Under the pieces are notes generated by a model that did not search any database, was not told the DNA's origin, and saw only the letters and a list, made by a program, of their open reading frames with translations. The translations under genes were made by a program, and so were the position numbers. This document shows positions 1-5,941 of a stretch of DNA of 7,580 nt, piece by piece (the stretch's first letter is position 1; every line of letters begins with the position of its first letter). Origin of the DNA: Frankiales bacterium (lineage in GTDB: Bacteria; Actinomycetota; Actinomycetes; Mycobacteriales; SCTD01); the NCBI GenBank assembly GCA_025465145.1, contig JAODNS010000094.1, positions 1 to 7,580 on the forward strand, written 5' to 3'.

Positions 1-2545
1 CGGTGCGCGCACCCACGTAGAACATCGACTGGTGCAGCCCGCCGACGAGCTGGTGGGAGACGGCCTTGAGCGGACCGCGGTACGGGACCTGCCCCTCGAT
101 CCCCTCGGGGACGATGAGCTCGTCAGCCGTGACGTCGGCCTGGAAGTACCGGTCCTTCGAGAACGACTTCTTGCCGCGCGACGCCATCGCGCCGATCGAG
201 CCCATGCCGCGGTAGGCCTTGTACTGCTTGCCGCCCACGAAGATGAGGTCGCCGGGGCTCTCGTCGCAGCCGGCGAGCAGCGAGCCCACCATCACGGTGT
301 CCGCTCCGGCGACGAGCGCCTTGGCGATGTCGCCGGAGTACTGCAGCCCGCCGTCCCCGACCACCGGGATGCCGGCCGGCTTGCACGCCCGCGCGGCCTC
401 GAAGATCGCCGTCACCTGCGGCACGCCGACGCCGGCGACGATCCGCGTGGTGCAGATCGAGTTGTGCACGACGGCGTTGTCGGCGATGAAGCTGTGGCTG
501 TCGTCGTCGATCTCGAGGTCGTAGACCGGCACCGCACCGTCGAGAAGGCGGGTACCGAGCGGCTTGACCACGCTGAACTCGTCGAGGTGACGCTTCGCAT
601 GCGTGACGTTGAGCCTGGACCGGTACGACGTCGCGCAGTCCTCGTCGCGGACGCCGGTGAGCCCACCGGCAGAGCCGGACTCCTGTTCCACGTTCGGCAG
701 CGCGCCGTGTACCAGCAGGCACAGCACGCCGAACAGCTCCGACAGCTGCCGCGAGGTGTTCCGGAAGCAGAGCCGCCCCCCGGCGTCGACGAAGCCGTCG
801 GAGGCGACCAGGCCGGCCAGCAGCCCTCGCTGGTAGGCGGGGTTGTCCGTCAGCCAGCCCTCGGGCAGGTGCTTGTCCGTCTTCTTGCCGCACTGCGCGA
901 GCAGACGAGCCCACTGCAGCGAGTAGAGGTGCAGGTGCCGGCAGCCGTTCTTCGTGCCGCCGTCGGCGGGTCGCACGCCCGTGACGCGCTCGACGACGTC
1001 GCAGAGCCGGTCGGCCAGGTCCGTCTCGTCGGCGCCGAAGTACCAGCTGACGCGGCCGATGTCGGAGTTCCGCACCCGGTTGAGGAAGGCGTGGCCGTCG
1101 CCGAGGAACGTTCCGATCAGGAAGCCGAGGTCCTCGCTGTCGGTGACGGTCCGCTCGTACCGGTCCAGCGTCTTGTCCCGTACCGCGACGTCTTCCAGGT
1201 GCAGCTCCAGCCGCTCCGGCAGCTCGAAGTGCACGTGCCGCGGCATCAGCAGGACGTCGCGGTCGACCTGTCCGATCTCCTTCCAGCCGAGCTTCGACAG
1301 CCCGAAGCGCGTCGGCTGGTTGAGCACCCGCGCGTAGCCGCGCGAGGACACCGAGGCCGGGGACGTGCTCGACAGGTCGCCGACGTAGAAGCGGTGGTCC
1401 GGCGTCGCGACGGTCTCCCCACCCGAGGCGAGGTGGCGCAGCGCCATGACCTCGCGGGTGCCGGTGCACCAGCTCTTCAGCACGGTTGCCGGCTTGCCGT
1501 GCATGGTGATCACGCGGTCGCCGGCGACGACGTCCTGGATGTCCTTGTACGTCGCGTCCGACATCAGCACCCGGGTGCCCGCGGCGAAGCACCCCGGCCC
1601 GACGCCGGCCTTGACGCCGTCGGCACCCGCGTCCACCAGCGCCTGCGCTCCCTCGCGCGTCGCGATGTTCCCGGCGAGCACCTGGACGTGCCGCGTCGCC
1701 GGGTCCTTCTTCAGCTTGGCGATCATGTCGAGCATGAGCCGCGCGTGGCCGTTCGCGACGTCCGGGACGAGCACGTCCACACCCGCCTCGACCAGGGTCG
1801 TCGCGCGCTCCCAGGCGTCGCCGAAGTAGCCGATGGCCGCCCCGACCAGCAACCGGCCGACGTCGTCCTTCGAGGCGTACGGGAACTGCTCCGACTTCAC
1901 GAAGTCCTTGACGGTGATCAGCCCGGCGAGCCGGCCGGCGTCGTCGACCAGCGGGAGCCGCTCCCGCTTGTGCTGGCGGAGGATCGCGGTCGCGTCCTCG
2001 CGGGAGATGCCGACCGGTGCGGTCACGAGCGGCATCGGCGTCATGACGTCGGCGACCAGCGTCGAGCCCCACTCAGCGACCGGCACGAAGCGCAGGTCGC
2101 GGTTGGTGATGATGCCGATCAAGGTGTCGTCGTCCTCGACGACCGGCAGCCCGGAGACGCGGTACTCCCCGCACCGCTCGTCCAGGTCCTCGAGCGTCGC
2201 CTTCGGGCCGATCGTGACCGGGTTGCTGATGATCCCCGTCTGCGTCCGCTTCACGAGGTCGACCTGGTACGCCTGGTCCTCGATCGACAGGTTGCGGTGC
2301 AGGATCCCGATGCCGCCCTGCCGGGCCATCGCGATCGCCATCCGCGACTCCGTGACCGTGTCCATCGCGCTGGAGACGAGCGGCACGCGCAGCGAGATCT
2401 CGCGGGTCAGCCGGCTGGTCGTGTCGACCTCGCTCGGAATGACGTCGGTCTCGCCCGGCAGCAGAAGCACGTCGTCGTACGTCAGCCCCAGCAGCGGGAA
2501 CTTCGCGTCGTGCGCCTCGCGGTCGGCCTGGTCGAACCAGCTCAT
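1..2545 (-). CDS. guaB: IMP dehydrogenase precursor with in-frame intein (3' end outside window)
   Basis: This cytosolic enzyme oxidises IMP to XMP with NAD+, the committed step of GTP synthesis. The ATG at 2545 is chosen because GGGGAAGG lies four bases upstream and the protein then begins as the family does. There are 848 complete codons before the left edge. Residues 1-318 hold the first half of the barrel (SSAMDTVTESRMA near 58-70) and a CBS pair at about 103-217. Residues 319-695 are an intein. Residues 696-848 resume with SICTTR (catalytic Cys698), the phosphate-site GDGG (730-733), the YRGMGS loop (778-783) and the flap pair Arg799-Tyr800. Removing the intein leaves 471 visible residues, so about 35 should lie beyond the edge, giving the usual length near 500. 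One oddity is VPDVANGHA at 260-268, where many bacterial homologues have a His in place of Asn265. guaB lies 34 bases after the anti-sigma gene and is probably co-transcribed with it. The identification is very secure. Confidence 0.97.
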   Translation of the reverse strand, partial: MSWFDQADREAHDAKFPLLGLTYDDVLLLPGETDVIPSEVDTTSRLTREISLRVPLVSSAMDTVTESRMAIAMARQGGIGILHRNLSIEDQAYQVDLVKRTQTGIISNPVTIGPKATLEDLDERCGEYRVSGLPVVEDDDTLIGIITNRDLRFVPVAEWGSTLVADVMTPMPLVTAPVGISREDATAILRQHKRERLPLVDDAGRLAGLITVKDFVKSEQFPYASKDDVGRLLVGAAIGYFGDAWERATTLVEAGVDVLVPDVANGHARLMLDMIAKLKKDPATRHVQVLAGNIATREGAQALVDAGADGVKAGVGPGCFAAGTRVLMSDATYKDIQDVVAGDRVITMHGKPATVLKSWCTGTREVMALRHLASGGETVATPDHRFYVGDLSSTSPASVSSRGYARVLNQPTRFGLSKLGWKEIGQVDRDVLLMPRHVHFELPERLELHLEDVAVRDKTLDRYERTVTDSEDLGFLIGTFLGDGHAFLNRVRNSDIGRVSWYFGADETDLADRLCDVVERVTGVRPADGGTKNGCRHLHLYSLQWARLLAQCGKKTDKHLPEGWLTDNPAYQRGLLAGLVASDGFVDAGGRLCFRNTSRQLSELFGVLCLLVHGALPNVEQESGSAGGLTGVRDEDCATSYRSRLNVTHAKRHLDEFSVVKPLGTRLLDGAVPVYDLEIDDDSHSFIADNAVVHNSICTTRIVAGVGVPQVTAIFEAARACKPAGIPVVGDGGLQYSGDIAKALVAGADTVMVGSLLAGCDESPGDLIFVGGKQYKAYRGMGSIGAMASRGKKSFSKDRYFQADVTADELIVPEGIEGQVPYRGPLKAVSHQLVGGLHQSMFYVGART
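461..1591 (-). mobile_element. Intein in GuaB with LAGLIDADG endonuclease, 377 residues
   Basis: This is a protein-splicing element translated in frame inside IMP dehydrogenase. Block A starts at Cys1 (CFAAGTRVLM). Block B carries ATPDHRF, with Thr63 and His66. Block F is VYDLEIDDDSHSF (356-368). Block G ends VVHN, with penultimate His376 and terminal Asn377, followed by the extein Ser that acts as the +1 nucleophile. Both junctions fall exactly where the IMPDH catalytic loop would otherwise read GVGPG-SICTTR. The length of 377 residues fits an intein with a homing endonuclease; mini-inteins are usually well under 200. From memory, the naturally split metagenomic IMPDH-1 intein also sits before this SIC motif, so the site is probably a recurrent target; this copy is continuous, not split. 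No key splicing residue is missing, so it should be active, though activity is inferred. The insertion and its boundaries are seen directly in the sequence. Confidence 0.95.
572..1144 (-). other. LAGLIDADG (DOD) homing endonuclease domain of the GuaB intein
   Basis: Intein residues about 150-340 separate the two halves of the splicing domain. The first motif is LGFLIGTFLGDG (155-166), with Asp165 as the putative metal ligand. The second is QRGLLAGLVASDG (254-266), with Asp265. The 100-residue spacing between the two acidic residues is normal for single-chain, two-motif intein endonucleases. Families of this type cut an intein-free allele and so drive copying of the intein into it; the expected target is the guaB catalytic-loop sequence. 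Both acidic residues and the GDG/SDG contexts are intact and there is no frameshift, so the domain appears functional. Cleavage activity itself cannot be read from sequence. The outer limits given are approximate. Confidence 0.85.
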
Positions 2546-2549
2546 GGCA

Positions 2550-2557
2550 CCTTCCCC
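2550..2557 (-). promoter_or_regulatory. Ribosome-binding site of guaB
   Basis: On the minus strand the sequence GGGGAAGG lies four bases before the ATG at 2545, within the 34-base gap after the anti-sigma gene. It supports this start for guaB and suggests that guaB is translated from its own site rather than by stop-start coupling. Confidence 0.6.
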
Positions 2558-2579
2558 GGCAGCGTGGAGAGGAAAGGAG

Positions 2580-3608
2580 TCAGCCTACCCGCGAGGGCCG
2601 CACGAACCCGACTGCGCCACGCTGCTCGCCGTCGTGCGACGACGAGATCGAGGACTGCTCGTCGGGCTCTTCTGCCAGGGGTGCCGCGTCCGCATCGGCG
2701 TCTGCCTCCCGAGGGCCAGCGTCGCTCCCGGCGCGGGCGCCCTCGGCCGGGCGACCACTGCTCGTGCTGCCCTCCCGGGTCCCACGGGTGTCGCGACTCC
2801 CGGCTCTGCCGCTGGTGCCGGTCTCGTCGCCGTCGTCCGTGGCCGTGGCCCGCGGCGTCGGGCGCGTCTGTGCCGCGTCGTCCTCGCGCTGCTGATCGCG
2901 CTCGGCCTCGGCGTCGCCGTCCGTCTCGGGGCGGGGCAGGCCCTGCTGCTGGCTCCCGACGAGGGCGGCTCGCAGCGCCTGGATCTGCGTGCGGTAGCGC
3001 TGCCGGTCCGCGGCGTCGACGAAGGCCAGCTCGCGAGCCGCCGCGTCGAGAGCGGCACGGGCTGCGGACAGGTCGCCGGCCGCCAGCAGCGTGCGGGCGC
3101 GGACGAGCAGCCGCGCCACCTGGCGGTCGGCCGACGCAGCGCGGACCGCGTCGCTGACCGAGCGACCAGGCGGCGTAGCCCGGACGGTGGGTGTCGTGGC
3201 CGCGGAAGCCGCAGGCGACGCCGCGGACGGACCGATCGGCTGCGACGGGGTCACCGCGTCCACGACGTGCGACACCGCTGAGGCGACGGCGGCGCGAACG
3301 CCGGCAAGGGGCGGCGTGGCAGCGGCGGCCGCCACCCCACCCAGCGACAGGACGCCCGCGGTGAGGGCGGCGACGGTGGCGCCGCGGTTGAGGCGGCGAC
3401 GGCGGAGCGGGACGACCGCACCCGCGGAGGGGGCGGCGGGCGCACTGACGTCGTGCTGCAGCGCTGTGAGCAGCGCGTAGCCCGCGTCGTCGGTGTCGTC
3501 GTCCTCGTCCCACACGACGGCGGCGTCAGGGCTGAGGGAACGGCGCAGGCGCTCGACGAGCTGGTCGTCGGCCGCGATCGCGTCGAGCTCGCTCGGGTCG
3601 CTGCTCAT
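2580..3608 (-). CDS. rsdA: RsdA-like membrane anti-sigma factor
   Basis: This 342-residue protein probably holds the adjacent SigD-type sigma factor inactive at the membrane. The N-terminal segment SELDAIAADDQLVERLRR (6-23) resembles the sigma-binding region of mycobacterial RsdA, which has a similar LDAVRADD-type stretch. An acidic patch (34-41), the basic cluster RRRR (69-72) and one hydrophobic segment (about 76-97) predict a cytoplasmic N terminus and a single membrane span. Outside are a Pro/Ala/Thr-rich linker, a charged helical region (about 150-217) and a long low-complexity tail (223-342) rich in Asp, Glu, Arg, Gly and Ser. The ATG at 3608 overlaps the sigma stop codon (ATGA) and has GAGG ten bases upstream, so the two proteins are probably made in coupled amounts. 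The frame stays open further upstream, but only as a shadow of the sigma gene. Assignment rests on the N-terminal motif, topology and synteny; the tail is not a family feature I recognise. Confidence 0.82.
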   Translation of the reverse strand: MSSDPSELDAIAADDQLVERLRRSLSPDAAVVWDEDDDTDDAGYALLTALQHDVSAPAAPSAGAVVPLRRRRLNRGATVAALTAGVLSLGGVAAAAATPPLAGVRAAVASAVSHVVDAVTPSQPIGPSAASPAASAATTPTVRATPPGRSVSDAVRAASADRQVARLLVRARTLLAAGDLSAARAALDAAARELAFVDAADRQRYRTQIQALRAALVGSQQQGLPRPETDGDAEAERDQQREDDAAQTRPTPRATATDDGDETGTSGRAGSRDTRGTREGSTSSGRPAEGARAGSDAGPREADADADAAPLAEEPDEQSSISSSHDGEQRGAVGFVRPSRVG

Positions 3609-4177
3609 GCGGTCACCGCCTCGGCGGCGAGTGCACGGAGGCGAGCGAGGGCGCGGTGCTGCGCCACCCGTACGGCACCGGCGGTCATGGCGAGCGCCGC
3701 GCCGGTCTCCTCGGCCGACAGGCCGGCGATGACGCGGAGCAGCAGCACCTCGCGCTGCGCGTCGGGCAGCTGGTCGAGCAGCGCGCGGGCGGCGTCTGCC
3801 TCGGCAGCGGCGACGGCGGCGTCCTCGGGAGTAGGCGCGTCGTCGGCCGCGTCGGGCAGCTGGTCGGTCGCCTCGCTGCGGTCGCGGTAGACCGCACGCT
3901 GCGCGTCCGCGACCTTGTGGCCGGCGATGCCGTAGACGAACGAGACGAACGAGCGACCCTGGTCGACGTAGCGGGGAAGCGCTGTCAGCACGGCGACACA
4001 CACCTCCTGGGCCACGTCGTCGGACGACCCGTAGGAGCCGCCCCTGCGGCCCAGCTTTGCGCGGCAGTACCGCACGATCCCGGGACGCACGCGGGCGAGC
4101 AGGTCGTCGAGCGCCGCCCGATCGCCCTCGCGGGCGCGGGCGACGAGCGGGGCGAGCTCGTCCGTCACAGGGGTCAT
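3605..4177 (-). CDS. sigD: ECF RNA polymerase sigma factor, SigD/ShbA type
   Basis: This 190-residue factor should direct RNA polymerase to its own promoter set. Region 2 spans about 22-94, with RPGIVRYCRAKLG, DDVAQEVCVAVLTALPRY and FVYGIAGHKVADAQRA. An acidic, alanine-rich linker follows (about 101-127). Region 4 spans about 128-182, with LPDAQREVLLLRVIAGLSAEET and the helix-turn-helix GAVRVAQHRALARL. The DVAQEVC, GIAxHKVADAxRA and AGAVRVAQHRAL stretches closely match Mycobacterium tuberculosis SigD and the Streptomyces ShbA group. The ATG at 4177 places the domain close to the N terminus, but its nearest purine-rich site (GGAG) is 15 bases away. A GTG at 4216, two bases after the preceding stop, would add 13 residues and is the main alternative. 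The stop codon overlaps the anti-sigma start. The flanking BldM-like regulator and guaB match the known actinobacterial neighbourhood of this sigma group. Confidence 0.93.
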   Translation of the reverse strand: MTPVTDELAPLVARAREGDRAALDDLLARVRPGIVRYCRAKLGRRGGSYGSSDDVAQEVCVAVLTALPRYVDQGRSFVSFVYGIAGHKVADAQRAVYRDRSEATDQLPDAADDAPTPEDAAVAAAEADAARALLDQLPDAQREVLLLRVIAGLSAEETGAALAMTAGAVRVAQHRALARLRALAAEAVTA

Positions 4178-4218
4178 CGTGGCGGCCCGCTGCTCCGTTA
4201 CAAGACCCAGGGCCACGG

Positions 4219-4848
4219 CTAGCTGACGAGACCCCGCCGGAACCCGAGCGCGACGGCCTGCGCCCGGTCGTTGACGCCGAGCTTGCGGAACAGCCGGCGG
4301 GCGTGGGTCTTGATGGTGTCCTCGGACAGGTACAGGTCCCGGCCGATCTGGTTGTTGCTCTTGCCCTGGCTCATGCCGGTGAGCACCTGCAGCTCGCGCT
4401 CGGTCAGCTGCGTGCCCGGCGGCACGCTGCGCAGCGCGTTCTGGCCGGCGAGCGCGCGACGCAGCGAGGGCTCGACGAGGTCCTCGCCCTGCAGCGCGTG
4501 CGCGACGGCCGCGCAGAGCTCCTCATGGCTGACGTCCTTGAGCAGGTACCCGCGGGCGCCGTGCGAGACGGCTGCGGCGACCTGGTCCCGGTCGTCGGCG
4601 GCGGTCAGCATGATCACCTTCGCGCCGGGGTGGTCGGCGACGAGCCGGCGGGTGGCCTCGAGGCCGCCGAGGCCCGGCATGCGCACGTCCATGAGGACGA
4701 GGTCGGGCTTCTCGTGCGGATACCGAGCGAGCACCTCCTCGCCACTGGCGGCGGTGTCGACCTTGTCCACGCCGGGGACACCGGCCACGAACTGGCGCAA
4801 GCCCTCCCGCACGATGCGGTGGTCGTCGCAGATGAGAACGGTGGTCAC
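4219..4848 (-). CDS. bldM: BldM-like NarL/LuxR-family response regulator
   Basis: This is a 209-residue two-domain transcription factor. The receiver domain (about 1-120) has acidic residues Asp8-Asp9, the predicted phospho-acceptor Asp54 in LMDVRMPG, Thr82 in MLTA and Lys104 in LLKD, so its pocket looks canonical. The LuxR/NarL DNA-binding domain (about 146-205) has LTERELQVLTGMSQGKSNNQI and the recognition helix EDTIKTHARRLFRKLG. The HARRLFRKLG and AVALGFRRGLV stretches and the position beside a ShbA/SigD gene and guaB match Streptomyces BldM, a regulator of sporulation and aerial growth genes. The start is a GTG that overlaps the upstream kinase-like gene's stop (GTGA), with a weak AAAGG site about eight bases before it. 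Streptomyces BldM is usually treated as an orphan regulator, so the coupled partner here is notable. Family assignment is firm and orthology to BldM likely; its role in this organism is inferred. Confidence 0.9.
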   Translation of the reverse strand: MTTVLICDDHRIVREGLRQFVAGVPGVDKVDTAASGEEVLARYPHEKPDLVLMDVRMPGLGGLEATRRLVADHPGAKVIMLTAADDRDQVAAAVSHGARGYLLKDVSHEELCAAVAHALQGEDLVEPSLRRALAGQNALRSVPPGTQLTERELQVLTGMSQGKSNNQIGRDLYLSEDTIKTHARRLFRKLGVNDRAQAVALGFRRGLVS

Positions 4849-5774
4849 GGGGTCGCCTTTGTCCGGTCGAGCGGTACGGACAGGCGCAGGCGCCCGTCCG
4901 AGACGGTCAGGGTGCCGCCGAGGGCACGCGTCTTGGTGGTCCAGCGCGCGGGGGCCGGCAGCGGCACGCCCCCGTCCACGTCGAGCACGGCGAGGCGGCC
5001 GTCGCGCCGGACGGCGACGCGCACCGAAGGGGCGCCCTCCGGGACGGCGACGGCCTGCACGAGCCGGTACGCGAGCCCGGCGGCCGGCCGGCTGAGAGCC
5101 GCAGCCACGGGCTCGTCGACGACGAGGCCGAGCGGGGTGGCGCCGGCCTCCTGCAGCCGCTCGGAGAGCAGCCGCAGCGCAGCGAGCAGTCCCTGGTCGG
5201 CGCGCGGACGGAGGTGCCAGACGGCGCGGCGCAGCTCGACCAGTGACGCCTGCACCGCGTCGCGGGCGGCGGGGACGCTGCCGCCGCGGACGGCGGCGTC
5301 GGCCGCATAGCGCGCCACCACCAGCGCTTGGACGACGCCGTCGTGCAGCCGGTCAGCGGTGTCGTCGGCATCGGCCTCGGCTGCGTCGAGGAGCTCGTGC
5401 ACGGTGCCGGCGGCCGGGCGGGACAGCGCGAGCCCGAGGACGGCGGCGGTCGCGCGGAGGACCGCCAGCTGCGACGGGCGGGCGCCGACCACGCTGAGCG
5501 TTCCCGCTCCGCGGCCGCCGGCGCGCAGCGGAAGGTCGACGGTTCCGCCGTCGGCGGCGGGGACGACGCGCATGGCGGCTACCGCGTCGAGCGCCTCGCC
5601 GGCCACGGCCCGGAGCCGGCCTCCCCCGCGCAGGACGGCGCTGCGCAGGCCCAGCTCGTCGACCAGCAGGTCGTGCGCCTCGGTCAGGCCGAGCTCGCCG
5701 TGGTCGGCGAGCAGCTCGGCGATGCGCCCAGGCAGGACGAGGGCCGTCACGTCGGGCGGAGCCGTACGCACCAC
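4845..5774 (-). CDS. GAF/HisKA_3 sensor histidine kinase homologue with degenerate ATPase domain
   Basis: This 309-residue cytosolic protein has no membrane span. Residues about 25-120 look like a GAF-type sensor fold. A NarL-type dimerisation helix follows, with the motif DRLHDGVVQAL, where His144 is the expected phospho-acceptor, and ELRRAVWHLRP (about 180-190) as its second helix. The C-terminal ATP-binding domain is poor. YRLVQAVAV (236-244) stands where these kinases read YRIVQEALTN-hA, so the N-box Asn is absent. DVDGG (265-269) resembles the DDG box, but no GxGM glycine-rich segment follows before LGGTLTV (285-291). It may therefore not bind ATP and could act as a signal-binding partner. 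The GTG at 5774 is preferred because GGGAGGAG ends eight bases before it. A GTG one codon later fits nearly as well, and a GTG at 5804 would place that site inside the gene. Its stop overlaps the BldM-like start. Confidence 0.8.
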   Translation of the reverse strand: MVRTAPPDVTALVLPGRIAELLADHGELGLTEAHDLLVDELGLRSAVLRGGGRLRAVAGEALDAVAAMRVVPAADGGTVDLPLRAGGRGAGTLSVVGARPSQLAVLRATAAVLGLALSRPAAGTVHELLDAAEADADDTADRLHDGVVQALVVARYAADAAVRGGSVPAARDAVQASLVELRRAVWHLRPRADQGLLAALRLLSERLQEAGATPLGLVVDEPVAAALSRPAAGLAYRLVQAVAVPEGAPSVRVAVRRDGRLAVLDVDGGVPLPAPARWTTKTRALGGTLTVSDGRLRLSVPLDRTKATP

Positions 5775-5782
5775 GACGACTA

Positions 5783-5790
5783 CTCCTCCC
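5783..5790 (-). promoter_or_regulatory. Ribosome-binding site fixing the start of the kinase-like gene
   Basis: The minus-strand sequence GGGAGGAG is the best Shine-Dalgarno match in the window. Eight bases separate it from the GTG at 5774, and a second GTG follows directly at 5771. This spacing argues against the longer frame that begins with GTG at 5804. Confidence 0.7.
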
Positions 5791-5897
5791 GAGCGCGGAC
5801 ACACGTGTGGCGTCCTGATGCAGTCAGCATCGGCACCGCGGAGGCCCGACGTGAGCCTGTCCGCCGCTTCTGGCCCTTAGGGACCAGGCTGGGGCGC

Positions 5898-5935
5898 CCA
5901 CCCGGGTGGGTGGACGCGCTCACCCGGGTGGGTGA
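5898..5935. promoter_or_regulatory. Pair of 16-bp inverted repeats, likely tandem operator
   Basis: Two imperfect copies of the same dyad occur: CCACCC-GGGT-GGGTGG (5898-5913) and TCACCC-GGGT-GGGTGA (5920-5935). Each has perfect 6-bp arms around an identical GGGT centre, and the start-to-start distance is 22 bp, about two helical turns. They lie 124 to 161 bases upstream of the kinase-like gene's GTG and just after the stop of the TPR-like gene. The regular phasing suggests binding of two protein dimers on one face of the DNA. A terminator for the TPR-like gene is the alternative, since each dyad could form a short hairpin, but no T-run follows on the minus strand and a precise duplication is not expected of a terminator. 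The bound protein is unknown; the BldM-like regulator is one candidate by proximity only. Confidence 0.5.
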
Positions 5936-5941
5936 ACGCCG

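Noticed and set aside
461..1591. A split intein, as in the IMPDH-1 type
   Set aside because: The insert is one uninterrupted frame joining both extein parts, with no stop or start between the two splicing halves.
123..2072. Minus-strand open frame of 649 codons within guaB
   Set aside because: It is another frame of the same DNA as guaB, with Arg/Ala/Gly-rich composition and no motifs.
32..3157. Very long plus-strand open frame antisense to guaB and the anti-sigma gene (1041 codons)
   Set aside because: It is Arg/Asp/Val-rich, has no recognisable domain, and lies opposite guaB, whose protein is clearly recognisable. Long antisense frames are common at this GC content.
1833..3281. Plus-strand open frame of 482 codons
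   Set aside because: It is antisense to the start of guaB and most of the anti-sigma gene; it has no motif and its composition is that of a shadow frame.
2580..4001. Longer version of the anti-sigma gene starting inside the sigma gene
   Set aside because: The extra 131 residues are an out-of-frame reading of the sigma factor, while the ATG at 3608 overlaps the sigma stop and precedes the RsdA-like motif directly.
5800..5809. 10-bp palindrome CACACGTGTG just upstream of the kinase-like gene's ribosome-binding site
   Set aside because: It is short and single, with no extended symmetry or second copy, so chance is a fair explanation.
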